A DNA stretch of 64,000 nt from Sporomusaceae bacterium (GTDB taxonomy: Bacteria > Bacillota > Negativicutes > Sporomusales > UBA7701), in NCBI GenBank assembly GCA_031460455.1, contig JAVKTQ010000013.1, positions 1 through 64,000 on the forward strand, written 5' to 3'. The translations under genes and the position numbers were made by a program. Below are positions 49,812 through 57,675 of this stretch, piece by piece (the first letter of the stretch is position 1; each line of letters opens with the position of its first letter). The notes beneath the pieces were generated by a model that had not been told where the DNA came from, made no database searches, and worked only from the letters and a program-made list of their open reading frames with translations.

Positions 49812-50507
49812 TTACGCTCTATAGAGGCTTTTGGCCACAGCCCGGGCAATTTCGGCCGGCTTGGCGGCGAAGTATTTGCCGTCCTGGTAGACGGGCACTA
49901 TGGACAGGGCGCCCTCCGGGCAGCCTTTGACGCAGCTCGGGTCGCCGCCGCACAGATCGCAGATGCCGACGATGACCTTTTCGTCCTTGCTTTTGCGGAT
50001 AACGTCGGTCCGATCTTTGGCGCACGGCTCGATGCACGCCCAGCAGGCGATGCATTTCTTCTCGTCCACAAGCACCGCGCCGGTCGTCTTGTCTTTGCTC
50101 ATGGCACCCACCTTCTCGGGGCAGGCCTTGATGCAGGGAGCGTCGCCGCACTTGGCGCACAGCGACGGAACATCCACCGGCGGGTTGAAGTAGTAGGTTC
50201 TGATCCGCGCCCGCGTGAGATCGAGCTTCTTGTCGTGGAAGAGCGCGCACTCTACCTCACAGTTTCGGCAGCCGGTGCACTTGGCGTAATCGACCGCTAT
50301 GTAGCTAGGCACCTTGATCGGTTTTGCCGAAACCGCGCCGGGCTTGGCCGGAGCTGTCGCAGGGCCCCCCTTCATCGACACGCCTGTCACGGCGGCGCCG
50401 ACCGCAGCGCCGGCCACCGCCCCGATGACGAACTCGCGCCGTGTGAAGAACATATACCTGTTATCTTGCTCGCCCTGGCCTTCCGGATTCTTCTCGTTTT
50501 CACTCAT
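49812..50507 (-). CDS. Tat-signal ferredoxin, DmsB/YdhY-like
   Basis: 231 residues. A cytoplasmic leader of about 20 residues precedes FTRREFVIGAVAGAAVGAA, a twin-arginine signal. Four FeS groups follow: CTGCRNCEVECALF, CAKCGDAPCIKACPE, CIACWACIEPCA and CDLCGGDPSCVKGCPEGA. It is the first gene of the AOR operon, so it is likely the redox partner of the AOR-family enzyme, although one would be outside and the other inside the membrane unless the signal is an anchor. GGGAGGGGG precedes the ATG. Confidence 0.85.
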   Translation of the reverse strand: MSENEKNPEGQGEQDNRYMFFTRREFVIGAVAGAAVGAAVTGVSMKGGPATAPAKPGAVSAKPIKVPSYIAVDYAKCTGCRNCEVECALFHDKKLDLTRARIRTYYFNPPVDVPSLCAKCGDAPCIKACPEKVGAMSKDKTTGAVLVDEKKCIACWACIEPCAKDRTDVIRKSKDEKVIVGICDLCGGDPSCVKGCPEGALSIVPVYQDGKYFAAKPAEIARAVAKSLYRA

Positions 50508-50864
50508 GGCTTATCCCCCTCCCTTTTGTGTAATCGGCTGACGGCACTCAAGTCAGCCATTCCCGTTTGCCGTGATTCAGTTCCGAGGCTATCTGTCCGG
50601 ACGACCCTCCTCAGCCTCGTTGCCGGCCGGAATTCAAAACGATCCCATCTCCCCCCGTATGATTATTAAAGCACTTTGGTGACGGCGGCCTTCGCCCGGC
50701 CGGTAGCGTCACTCATTTACCCGGACACGGAATCTATATAAATACATTTATGGTTAAATTTGGTAATTATGCTGAGAGATATTCTTTATGCGTAAGAATA
50801 TTCCTGCAATTATCCATGAGTACTTGCCCTATAAACCATATTAATTTGCGAAGGAGAGTATGCC
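50508..50864. other. Promoter region of the AOR operon
   Basis: A gene-free region. It holds the inverted repeat at 50779 (listed separately) and an A/T-rich block at 50730-50770 fit for a promoter; no confident -35/-10 pair is assigned. No sigma-54 match found. Confidence 0.4.
50779..50801. promoter_or_regulatory. Inverted repeat, operator candidate for the AOR operon
   Basis: ATATTCTT-N7-AAGAATAT, perfect 8-base arms, about 275 bases before the first AOR operon gene. The regulator is unknown. Confidence 0.45.
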
Positions 50865-50942
50865 ATGACCGCTTGCCGGCCAACAATAAAAAACAAAGGC
50901 ATCGCGTTTCCGCGATGCCTTTGTCGTGACTGTTGGAGATAA
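50865..50942 (+). pseudogene. 25-codon gene stub with a good ribosome site
   Basis: AAGGAGAG lies seven bases before ATG at 50865, but the frame (MTACRPTIKNKG...) soon enters a terminator hairpin and the tRNA remnant and stops at 50942. It looks like the 5' end of a plus-strand gene cut by a rearrangement. Confidence 0.4.
50888..50924 (-). terminator. Strong intrinsic terminator next to the tRNA remnant
   Basis: ACAAAGGCATCGCG (50893-50906) and its complement (50911-50924) form a 14-bp stem around TTTC; the minus strand continues TTTTTT. It would be the native terminator of the tRNA whose 3' end is left at 50934-50958. Confidence 0.85.
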
Positions 50943-50958
50943 GCGGGATCGAACCGCT
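50934..50958 (-). other. 3' remnant of a tRNA-Ala gene
   Basis: Minus strand reads AGCGG-TTCGATC-CCGCT (a full T arm), then TATCTCC and discriminator A. This equals the 3' end of bacterial tRNA-Ala genes, whose 5' strand would be GGGGATA. No D arm, anticodon or 5' strand follows within 100 bases, so only 25 nt remain. Such fragments are left by integrases that use tRNA 3' ends as attachment sites. Confidence 0.75.
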
Positions 50959-51052
50959 AAAACATGCTCCTTGATGAACTGATAAGTAAGGTCATTGTAT
51001 ATCCCGAGAGACTAGATACCAACTTGGTTTACAACCTGCGGCAGATAACTGA

Positions 51053-51481
51053 CGTACTACCAACATCATAAAATGCCGCCCCAAAGGCAACCGCACTCCC
51101 ACCGTCGAAGAAGAGCGCATCTGCGCCCTCCACTGGCTCGACGAAGAACTCGGCCTCGTCAAGCCCAAAGTAATCGTCGCCCTCTGCAGCGTGGCTCTGA
51201 AGTATCTGATGGGTCCCGACGCCCGCATCACCAAAGACCGCGGCCGCTGGTTCGACACAAAATACGGCATCCCCGCCATCGCCACCTACCACCCCGCCTA
51301 CCTCCTGCGCCTCGCCAGCCAGGACCAGATAAGAGCGAAATGGGAAGTCTTCTACGACCTCAAAGCAGCGGTAGAGAAATGCCGTGAACTGGAGCCGGGG
51401 TACGAACTCGCCTCCCCCGAAAAGCCCGACCTGCTGGCCATGTACGAGAGCCGCAGGCAAGAGCGGCGAAAAGGCCGATAG
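51053..51481 (+). pseudogene. Truncated family-4 uracil-DNA glycosylase, C-terminal part (copy 4)
   Basis: 142 codons open after an in-frame TGA at 51050. Protein differences from copies 1-3 are mostly conservative (HWLDEELGLV, LRLASQDQIRAKW), and many base changes are silent, which suggests that the parent genes diverged under selection. KCRP, ICALHW and TYHPAYLLR are kept; one change (VALCSVAL for VALGSVAL) is unusual. The N-terminal half is absent. Confidence 0.8.
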
Positions 51482-51527
51482 AGTTGAGCTTACCCATTTT
51501 GACGCCGAGATTATATTTAGTTCTCTA

Positions 51528-51559
51528 ACGCTCCCGGTCAAGTCGGAGCGTCGTTTTTT
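51528..51559 (+). terminator. Intrinsic terminator after UDG copy 4
   Basis: ACGCTCC (51528-51534) pairs with GGAGCGT (51545-51551); CG and TTTTTT follow. Copies 2 and 3 retain only the right arm (GGAGCGC) plus T-run. Confidence 0.8.
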
Positions 51560-51705
51560 ATACTATGTAGCCGACGTACATCCAAGGCGGGTGCTACATC
51601 ATGGATTGGTCAGTCGCCCTTACCCGGCAGTAACAATGTTCTGCCTGGGTCTGGCGGTGGGGTTATTCATTTTCCCTTATCCGCTGAGGCTGAAATAGCC
51701 TCAGC

Positions 51706-52395
51706 TCACTTACCTATCAGCCTGTAGCCTACCCCCGACTCGGTAACGATGTATTTCGGCTGGGTCGGGTTTTCCTCTATCTTACGGCGCAGCTGGCTTA
51801 TATAAACACGGATATAGTGGGTATCCTCGTTGAAGTTGCTTCCCCACACTAGCTTGAGTAGTTGCTTGTGGGTCAATACCTTCCCGGCATGCTGGGCAAG
51901 CGCCTTGATAATATCGTACTCAGTGGGGGTAAGCTTGATTTCCCGGGCATCGACCGTGACACGCCGCTGCGCGAGGTCGACGGCCAGATCGCCGCAATGT
52001 ATAACAGGTTCGTCTTCCGAATGCGCCGCCCGGCGGAGCGAAACCCGCATCCTCGCCATAAGTTCGCCCACGCCGAAGGGCTTGGTGAGATAATCGTCAG
52101 CACCCGCGTCTAGGGTGTCGATTTTTTCTTGCTCCTGCTCGCGGGCAGTCAGAATGATGATTGGTACATCCGACCATTCCCTTATGCTTCTGACGACTTC
52201 CTTCCCGTCCGCATCGGGCAGACCGAGGTCAAGGATAATGATATCCGGCTTTATCGCCACAGCCTGAGAAACGCCGTCTAATCCCGCGGCAGCTTCATGC
52301 ACGTCATATCCATGGGCAGCCAGTGATACTCGCAGAAGTTTGCGAATCTGCGGTTCGTCATCGATTACGAGAACCTTAAGGCCCTTCTCGATCAT
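51706..52395 (-). CDS. kdpE: KdpE-type response regulator
   Basis: 229 residues. Receiver domain with IDDEPQ, phospho-acceptor Asp in IIILDLGLPDADG and Lys in DDYLTKPFG; winged-helix domain (LTPTEYDIIKALAQHAG, YIRVYISQLRRKIEENP) typical of KdpE. It lies 4 bp after kdpD and is the last gene of the potassium operon. KdpE normally turns on the high-affinity KdpFABC pump; no kdpFABC genes are in this window. Confidence 0.9.
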   Translation of the reverse strand: MIEKGLKVLVIDDEPQIRKLLRVSLAAHGYDVHEAAAGLDGVSQAVAIKPDIIILDLGLPDADGKEVVRSIREWSDVPIIILTAREQEQEKIDTLDAGADDYLTKPFGVGELMARMRVSLRRAAHSEDEPVIHCGDLAVDLAQRRVTVDAREIKLTPTEYDIIKALAQHAGKVLTHKQLLKLVWGSNFNEDTHYIRVYISQLRRKIEENPTQPKYIVTESGVGYRLIGK

Positions 52396-52399
52396 AGCT

Positions 52400-55111
52400 T
52401 CACCTGCTTTCCCCGGAATGCGACGGCAGGGAAAATGTTAGCGTCGTGCCGCCGCCGGCCCGGTTATTCACCCATATCTCTCCTCCGTGCGCCTCGATGA
52501 TACCCTTGCATATGGACAACCCTAACCCTGTGCCACTGGCGCGGATAGCCCGATGCTGCACACGGTAAAACTTGTCGAATACCTTCGGGAGATCCTCGGC
52601 CGGTATACCCACCCCGCGGTCGGATACTGATACCATTATCCGGCCAGTCTCAGCTGTAACCGCGATTTCGATAGGTTTACCCCCAGGCGAATACTTATTG
52701 GCGTTGTCGACAAGATTGATCATTACCTGCTCCAGGAGTACGCTGTCCCCGCGCACAAGCGGCAGAGCCGGGGGACTATTGACGGTGATTGTCCTGTTGG
52801 AAAGCGAACTGCGCATCCTCCTGAGCGCTGTGCCGACGATATCTTCGATGTCGCACCACTCGTTCTTCAGCTTCATCATGCCGCTTTCCAGCCTTGCGGT
52901 ATCCAGCAGGTTGGCGATGACGCGGTCCATCCGGTTGGCGCCGTCCCTGACAGTCTCCATGAGTTCCCGCCGGTCGTTCGCCGAATAGATGGTCTCCGAC
53001 TCCAGAAGGGTGGATGCCGCCCCCATGATAGAGGCAAGCGGCGTACGCAGTTCGTGGGAAATTGAGTTGAATAGCGCGGTGCGCAGTTTGTCCGACTCGA
53101 CGAACAGGGCCGCCTCACGGGCTTTTTCCGCCAGTATTACCCGTTCGATAGCCATGGCCGCCAGCCCCGCCCAAGCCTCCATCAGTTGACGGTGTTCAGG
53201 CGAGATCAGTTTTTCAACGATATGCAGGCCGATTACCCCGACGGTATTATCCCTGGTCGACAGTGGCAGATAAAGGTAGTTGGCGCCGGCCAGCGTTTCC
53301 GTCGAGCGGCCGGCTACTTTCCTATGCTCGAAGGCCCATGTAGCCACCGCCGCCTCGTTGCTGTCGGCAAGGGGCGCTCGGCTGAGGCCTTCCTCAGGCC
53401 ATTCCGAACCAGGCTCAAGCTCAGCCCAAACCACCAAACGGCCTTCGTCATTGGGGAGCAGCACCAGAAATTTTCGTCCCAACGTATCAGCCGCCTGCAC
53501 GGCTAGCTCCCGGACTACCGTTTCCAAGTCGACGACCGCAGCAATCCCTTTGCTGAACTTATAAAGGGCCGCAGTGCTCCGTTCTCTCTTCCGAGCCAGC
53601 GCAGCCTCGTTGCGGAGCAGTTCCGTCCGGCCGCCGATGACGAATGCGACAATCAGGAAAGTAATAAAACTCCATGCATATCGTATATCGTCGACAGTAA
53701 AGGTCAAAATCGGGGGAATAAAGAGAAAATCAAACAACAGAACGCTGGTTAAGGCTGTAAAATAGGACGGCCAACGGCCCCACCAATACGCGCTCATGGT
53801 TACAGGCAGTTGATAAAGAAGAGCGATATTGATCGTCTCGATACGCTCTATTAGCACCAGACCAACTACCGTTACCGCGAGGACCATCAGCAGGCTTGCT
53901 CCATACTGGCGCCAATCCGGGCGCTCGATTGACGACCTGGTAACTATAGCCGGCCTTTTCTCCTTCTCTTTGGCAGCTTGAATAACGTAGACGTTGATGC
54001 CGCCGCTTCGGCGGATAAGCTTATCGACAACCGACCCCCGGAATAATTCGACCAGCCGGCTGTGGCCGGGTTTGCCGACGACGATGGCCGTCACATTATG
54101 GGTACGGGCCGTCTCCAGCAGCTCGTCTACGATATTATCCGCATGGAGGCTAATCGTTTTGGCGCCAAGTTCTTCAGCCAGCTTCATATTATACGCGACT
54201 CTGTCGCGCTCCTCAGCTGTAGAGGGTATACGGCGCGCAGTCTCCACATGCACAGCCAGCCAGTCCGCCTGCAGACCGCCCGCCAGGCGATGAGCGGCCC
54301 GGATCAGTTGGGTTGAAAAGGGGCTGGCGCTCACGCATACCATGACCCGGCCGGCCGCCGGCCACGGCCCTTCGATACGCTGCTCCCGCATATAATCGCT
54401 GAGATTCTTATCGACCTGGCGAGCGGTATAACGGAGGGCAAGTTCCCGGAGGGCGTTGATGTTTCCGGGGCGGAAGAACTTTTTCAGAGCGCGATCAGCC
54501 TGCTCGGGAACGTATACCTTGCCCTCTTTCAGCCTTTCCAAAAGGTCCTCGGGCGGTATATCGACAAGCTGAATACTATCGGCGTCTTCAAGGATGTGAT
54601 CGGGGACAGTCTCTCTGACGACAACGCCGGTGATTTGGGCAACTATGTCGTTCAAGCTTTCGAGGTGCTGGATATTCAGGGTGGTATATACATTAATTCC
54701 CGCGTTGAGGATTTCCTCGACATCCTGAAACCGCCGCGCGTGGCGCGACCCCATCACGTTAGTATGGGCAAGCTCGTCTACGAGCACTATTTCCGGCTTG
54801 CGCGACAGGATGGCGTCGGTGTCCATCTCATCGAGGCGCTTTTCCCGGTATTCGATTATCCGCGGCGGAATGCGTTCAAGACCGGCGAGCAGGCGCCCGG
54901 TGTCCTCGCGACCATAGGTTTCCGCCCAGCCGATGACGATATCCGTACCCGCCCGACGGCGTTCATGGGCAGTCTCCAGCATTGTGTAGGTTTTGCCTAC
55001 ACCTGCGGCGGCGCCGAGAAAAACAGTGAGCTTGCCACGCCCCTCCTTACTGCCTGTCTCCGGAAGAGCATCGGGGTCGGACCGGTCGTCTCTCCTTTTG
55101 CTTGTCGGCAT
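52400..55111 (-). CDS. kdpD: KdpD-type osmosensitive/K+-sensing histidine kinase
   Basis: About 903 residues. The N-terminal KdpD domain has Walker A FLGAAAGVGKTYTML and DELAHTNVMGSRH; a Usp-like domain is near 245-370; four close membrane segments lie at about 395-490; a GAF-like domain is at 520-650; the kinase core has FNSISHELRTPLASIMG, NLVDNANKYSPGG and GTGLGLSICKGI. ATG at 55111 follows GGAGG by eight bases; a frame start at 55132 spans that site. It starts 59 bp after ktrA, in one unit with ktrBA. Confidence 0.92.
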   Translation of the reverse strand: MPTSKRRDDRSDPDALPETGSKEGRGKLTVFLGAAAGVGKTYTMLETAHERRRAGTDIVIGWAETYGREDTGRLLAGLERIPPRIIEYREKRLDEMDTDAILSRKPEIVLVDELAHTNVMGSRHARRFQDVEEILNAGINVYTTLNIQHLESLNDIVAQITGVVVRETVPDHILEDADSIQLVDIPPEDLLERLKEGKVYVPEQADRALKKFFRPGNINALRELALRYTARQVDKNLSDYMREQRIEGPWPAAGRVMVCVSASPFSTQLIRAAHRLAGGLQADWLAVHVETARRIPSTAEERDRVAYNMKLAEELGAKTISLHADNIVDELLETARTHNVTAIVVGKPGHSRLVELFRGSVVDKLIRRSGGINVYVIQAAKEKEKRPAIVTRSSIERPDWRQYGASLLMVLAVTVVGLVLIERIETINIALLYQLPVTMSAYWWGRWPSYFTALTSVLLFDFLFIPPILTFTVDDIRYAWSFITFLIVAFVIGGRTELLRNEAALARKRERSTAALYKFSKGIAAVVDLETVVRELAVQAADTLGRKFLVLLPNDEGRLVVWAELEPGSEWPEEGLSRAPLADSNEAAVATWAFEHRKVAGRSTETLAGANYLYLPLSTRDNTVGVIGLHIVEKLISPEHRQLMEAWAGLAAMAIERVILAEKAREAALFVESDKLRTALFNSISHELRTPLASIMGAASTLLESETIYSANDRRELMETVRDGANRMDRVIANLLDTARLESGMMKLKNEWCDIEDIVGTALRRMRSSLSNRTITVNSPPALPLVRGDSVLLEQVMINLVDNANKYSPGGKPIEIAVTAETGRIMVSVSDRGVGIPAEDLPKVFDKFYRVQHRAIRASGTGLGLSICKGIIEAHGGEIWVNNRAGGGTTLTFSLPSHSGESR

Positions 55112-55169
55112 ATGGCACTCCTCCGGAAACACTCACTCGCCTCTGAAAAATTACATAAACCTTCGCGAG

Positions 55170-55829
55170 CTAATCGCAGTAATCCTTTTCAAAATGGTGT
55201 ATACCCGTGCTGTCACCTACTAGGATTAGTGCATCCCCCTCCCGGAAAACTTCTTCAGGGCTGGGGGACAACAATATCCTTCCATTACGTCTGATCCCCA
55301 GTACCGTGATGCCGTATTTGGGGCGCAAATCCGAAGCCAGCAGGCTTATCCCTTGTAGGCTTGCCGGAACAGCCGTCTCCATCAGTCCGAGATCCTGGGC
55401 GACCTCAATATATTCGACCACGCCGGCGGCCATCAGGTTGTGGGCGATCCGTTTGCCCATATCCCGTTCGGGGAATACCACCTTGTCCGCGCCGATCTTC
55501 TCCAGCATCTTTCCGTGATGTTGGTTGTCGGCTTTAGCCACGATGTACTTGACCCCAATCTCTTTCAGCAGAAGGGTAGTGAGAACACTGGCCTGTACAT
55601 CATGGCCGATGGCTACGACAACAACGTCGAAGTTCCGCAGGCCAAGAGCCTTGATGGCTTGTTCATCCGTCGTGTCGGCCGTAACGGCATGGGTGAATAG
55701 ATCCGAATACTTCTGTACAATATCTTCGTTGGTATCGATTACGAGAACTTCGTTGCCTGCCTTCGCCAACGTGGCTGCAAGGCTGAGTCCAAACCTGCCA
55801 AGACCGATTACCGCGTATTGTTTTCTCAT
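55170..55829 (-). CDS. ktrA: KtrA/TrkA-family K+ channel regulatory subunit
   Basis: 219 residues: an RCK N-terminal domain with GLGRFGLSLAATLAKAG and the acidic VIDTNED end of the second strand, then an RCK C-terminal domain from about 140 (GISLLASDLRPKYGITVLGIRR). The single-RCK length fits KtrA rather than the double-RCK TrkA. It gates the KtrB pore in response to nucleotides; the C-terminal domain of some KtrA proteins binds cyclic di-AMP. It starts 9 bp after ktrB ends. Confidence 0.9.
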   Translation of the reverse strand: MRKQYAVIGLGRFGLSLAATLAKAGNEVLVIDTNEDIVQKYSDLFTHAVTADTTDEQAIKALGLRNFDVVVVAIGHDVQASVLTTLLLKEIGVKYIVAKADNQHHGKMLEKIGADKVVFPERDMGKRIAHNLMAAGVVEYIEVAQDLGLMETAVPASLQGISLLASDLRPKYGITVLGIRRNGRILLSPSPEEVFREGDALILVGDSTGIHHFEKDYCD

Positions 55830-55838
55830 TTAGCACAC

Positions 55839-57200
55839 CTATCCTATCAGCAGTTTTCCCTCGGGATACTGGATATTACCCGTGCGCTTTCGGAGAATCA
55901 GCGCCATTATGAGCGTTACGGTTCCTACTCTTCCGGCAAACATCGTTAAAATGATCAAAGCCTTGCCCACCGGCGAAAGCGTCGGCGTAATTCCTGTCGA
56001 CAGACCGACCGTCCCGAAGGCCGAGAACACCTCGAACATCACCTTGATGAGCGGGGCATCTTCGGTAAAGGACATCAGCATGGATAAGACCAGTACCCAG
56101 CTCCAAGAGATCATCGCCAAAATGAAAGCTTTATTGACCGAGCCTTCCGGAATGCGGCGCCTGAATACTTCCGCGTCCTTGCGGCTCCGGAACGAGGCAG
56201 CCAGGGCGCAAAGAAGAACTGTGAATGTTGAGGTCTTTATGCCGCCGCCGGTGGAGGACGGTGATGCCCCGATGAACATTAAAAGCATTATAAAGAGCAG
56301 TGTCCCCTCACGTAAAGCCCCGGTGTCGATAGTATTGAAGCCCGCTGTCCGGGCAGTGATCGCCTTGAAGAGGCTGGCCATTATCATGACCCACGGCGGC
56401 AGTTGACCCAGCGTGTCGGGATTTGTATACTCGGCCAAAAATACAACGCTAGCCCCGCCGATAATAAGCAAAAGGCTGGTAAGGAGAACGATCTTGCTGT
56501 GGAGGGAAAGTCGTCTTGTCCGACGGTAATTCCATACATCGGCGATTACCGGGAACCCGATGCCGCCGATTATTATCAGCGCGGCGACCGTAGCGCTCAC
56601 TGTTATGTCGTCGACATAGCTTGTTATACTTGTGTAGTTACCGAATAGGTCGAAGCCGGCGTTGCAGAAGGCGGAGACGGCATGCCAGAAGCCGAAGTAG
56701 ACCCCCTGCGGCCCGAAGTCCTGATATAGCCTAAAAGCAAGGATGGAGCCGCCGATGAACTCGACAACCAGCGTAGTTTTGATAATTGTCAGCGTAAGCT
56801 TGACTACCCCGGAAAGGTCGAGCTGATTGGTGGCTTCCTGAATCAGCAGTCTTTCGCGCAGATTGATTTTTTTACCGGCTGCGACAGCCAGCAAGGTGGT
56901 CACGGTCATAACCCCCAGACCGCCGACCTGGATGAGGGTGAGTATGACCATCTGGCCGAAAACCGAATAATGCGTACCCGTATCCACCACCACAAGGCCG
57001 GTGACGCAAACCGCCGAGGTGGCGGTAAACAGCGCGTCGATGAATTTCAGGCTCTTTCCGGGCTGCAGCGCCAGCGGCGTCATCAGCAGCAGCGCGCCGG
57101 CCAGAATGAGTCCGGCAAAACCCAAAACCAGCATCTGGTATGTCGACATCCGCCATCGGGCGGGGTCAATAAATCGGGGTATAGTGTAAGCAAAATTCAC
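55839..57200 (-). CDS. ktrB: KtrB/TrkH-family K+ uptake channel subunit
   Basis: 453 residues with eight membrane segments and four pore loops with the Gly filter residues (TSAVCVTGLVVVDTG, SAFCNAGFDLFGN, ITARTAGFNTIDTGAL, SAFGTVGLSTGITPTL). It is the membrane pore of a sodium-dependent potassium uptake system with KtrA, encoded next. Operon ktrB-ktrA-kdpD-kdpE is preceded by a 270-base leader that includes a terminator, so transcription may be attenuated. Confidence 0.92.
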   Translation of the reverse strand: MNFAYTIPRFIDPARWRMSTYQMLVLGFAGLILAGALLLMTPLALQPGKSLKFIDALFTATSAVCVTGLVVVDTGTHYSVFGQMVILTLIQVGGLGVMTVTTLLAVAAGKKINLRERLLIQEATNQLDLSGVVKLTLTIIKTTLVVEFIGGSILAFRLYQDFGPQGVYFGFWHAVSAFCNAGFDLFGNYTSITSYVDDITVSATVAALIIIGGIGFPVIADVWNYRRTRRLSLHSKIVLLTSLLLIIGGASVVFLAEYTNPDTLGQLPPWVMIMASLFKAITARTAGFNTIDTGALREGTLLFIMLLMFIGASPSSTGGGIKTSTFTVLLCALAASFRSRKDAEVFRRRIPEGSVNKAFILAMISWSWVLVLSMLMSFTEDAPLIKVMFEVFSAFGTVGLSTGITPTLSPVGKALIILTMFAGRVGTVTLIMALILRKRTGNIQYPEGKLLIG

Positions 57201-57451
57201 AGTCTCCGCTCCTAATCTTATCTTTAGTAGAACGCTGAGGTCTGGATACTCATTCGCCGCCGTCGGGAACTTGGCGCAAGTTGATCACGCCCAGCACCCG
57301 CCCCCCTCGGACACAACCGGCGGCTCCCCGCCGTACATGCGAATAACTGACCAGATCAGTTTAATATGCGGTTGATTAACAGAATAATTATAAGTCCAAT
57401 CAATGTTAAGACAGTGTCTGGGATTATGGCATAGGTGTAAAGAAAATGTAA

Positions 57452-57476
57452 AAACGAGAGCTTTGAGCTCTCGTTT
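57452..57476 (-). terminator. Terminator in the ktrB leader
   Basis: AAACGAGAGCT (57452-57462) pairs with AGCTCTCGTTT (57466-57476); the minus strand continues TTACATTTTC after UUUUU. It lies 250 bases before the ktrB start and directly after a structured region. Confidence 0.75.
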
Positions 57477-57479
57477 CTT

Positions 57480-57670
57480 ATCAGGGAAGGCGGTCACGGC
57501 CTGCGCGTTTCGGATGGCGTCTCAGCTATGCTCTCGCTAGCCGTCCTGGCCGGCGGCCGAGGGCCGCCCGTGGAAATACGCCGCCGGGGCCGTACTTATT
57601 AGTGCAGCCCTGGCTCTTTTAGGTGCTCACTACGTTTTGAAGACCTCGAAACTCATCTAAGCCCTTTAGG
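57480..57670 (-). ncRNA. Candidate structured leader (riboswitch-like) of the potassium operon
   Basis: About 190 gene-free bases with strong stem potential on the minus strand (CGGCGGC and GCCGCCG arms, GGGCGGCCC, ACGGCTAGCGAGAGC) and a segment CCATCCGAAACGCGCAGGC, then the terminator at 57452. Leaders of ktr genes in Firmicutes often carry the cyclic di-AMP (ydaO) riboswitch; only the ATCCGAA piece recalls it here, so the family is not established. Alternatively it is a stand-alone small RNA. Confidence 0.35.
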
Positions 57671-57675
57671 GATGT

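Larger units (their letters stand above)
51012..51559 (+). repeat. Dispersed UDG-3' repeat, copy 4 (most complete)
   Basis: Shares the left flank (CTAGATACC...CTGCGGCAGAT) and coding part with the other copies, is the most diverged and alone keeps a whole transcription terminator at its end (51528-51559). It starts about 55 bases after the tRNA-Ala remnant. Confidence 0.8.

Noticed and set aside
47937-50669. 910-codon plus-strand frame opposite the AOR and ferredoxin genes
   Set aside because: A shadow frame caused by high GC at third codon positions; the minus-strand genes have clear motifs.
51639-51704. A 20-codon hydrophobic frame (MFCLGLAVGLFIFPYPLRLK) next to kdpE, thought of as KdpF-like
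   Set aside because: No ribosome site, wrong strand for the operon, and no match to KdpF.
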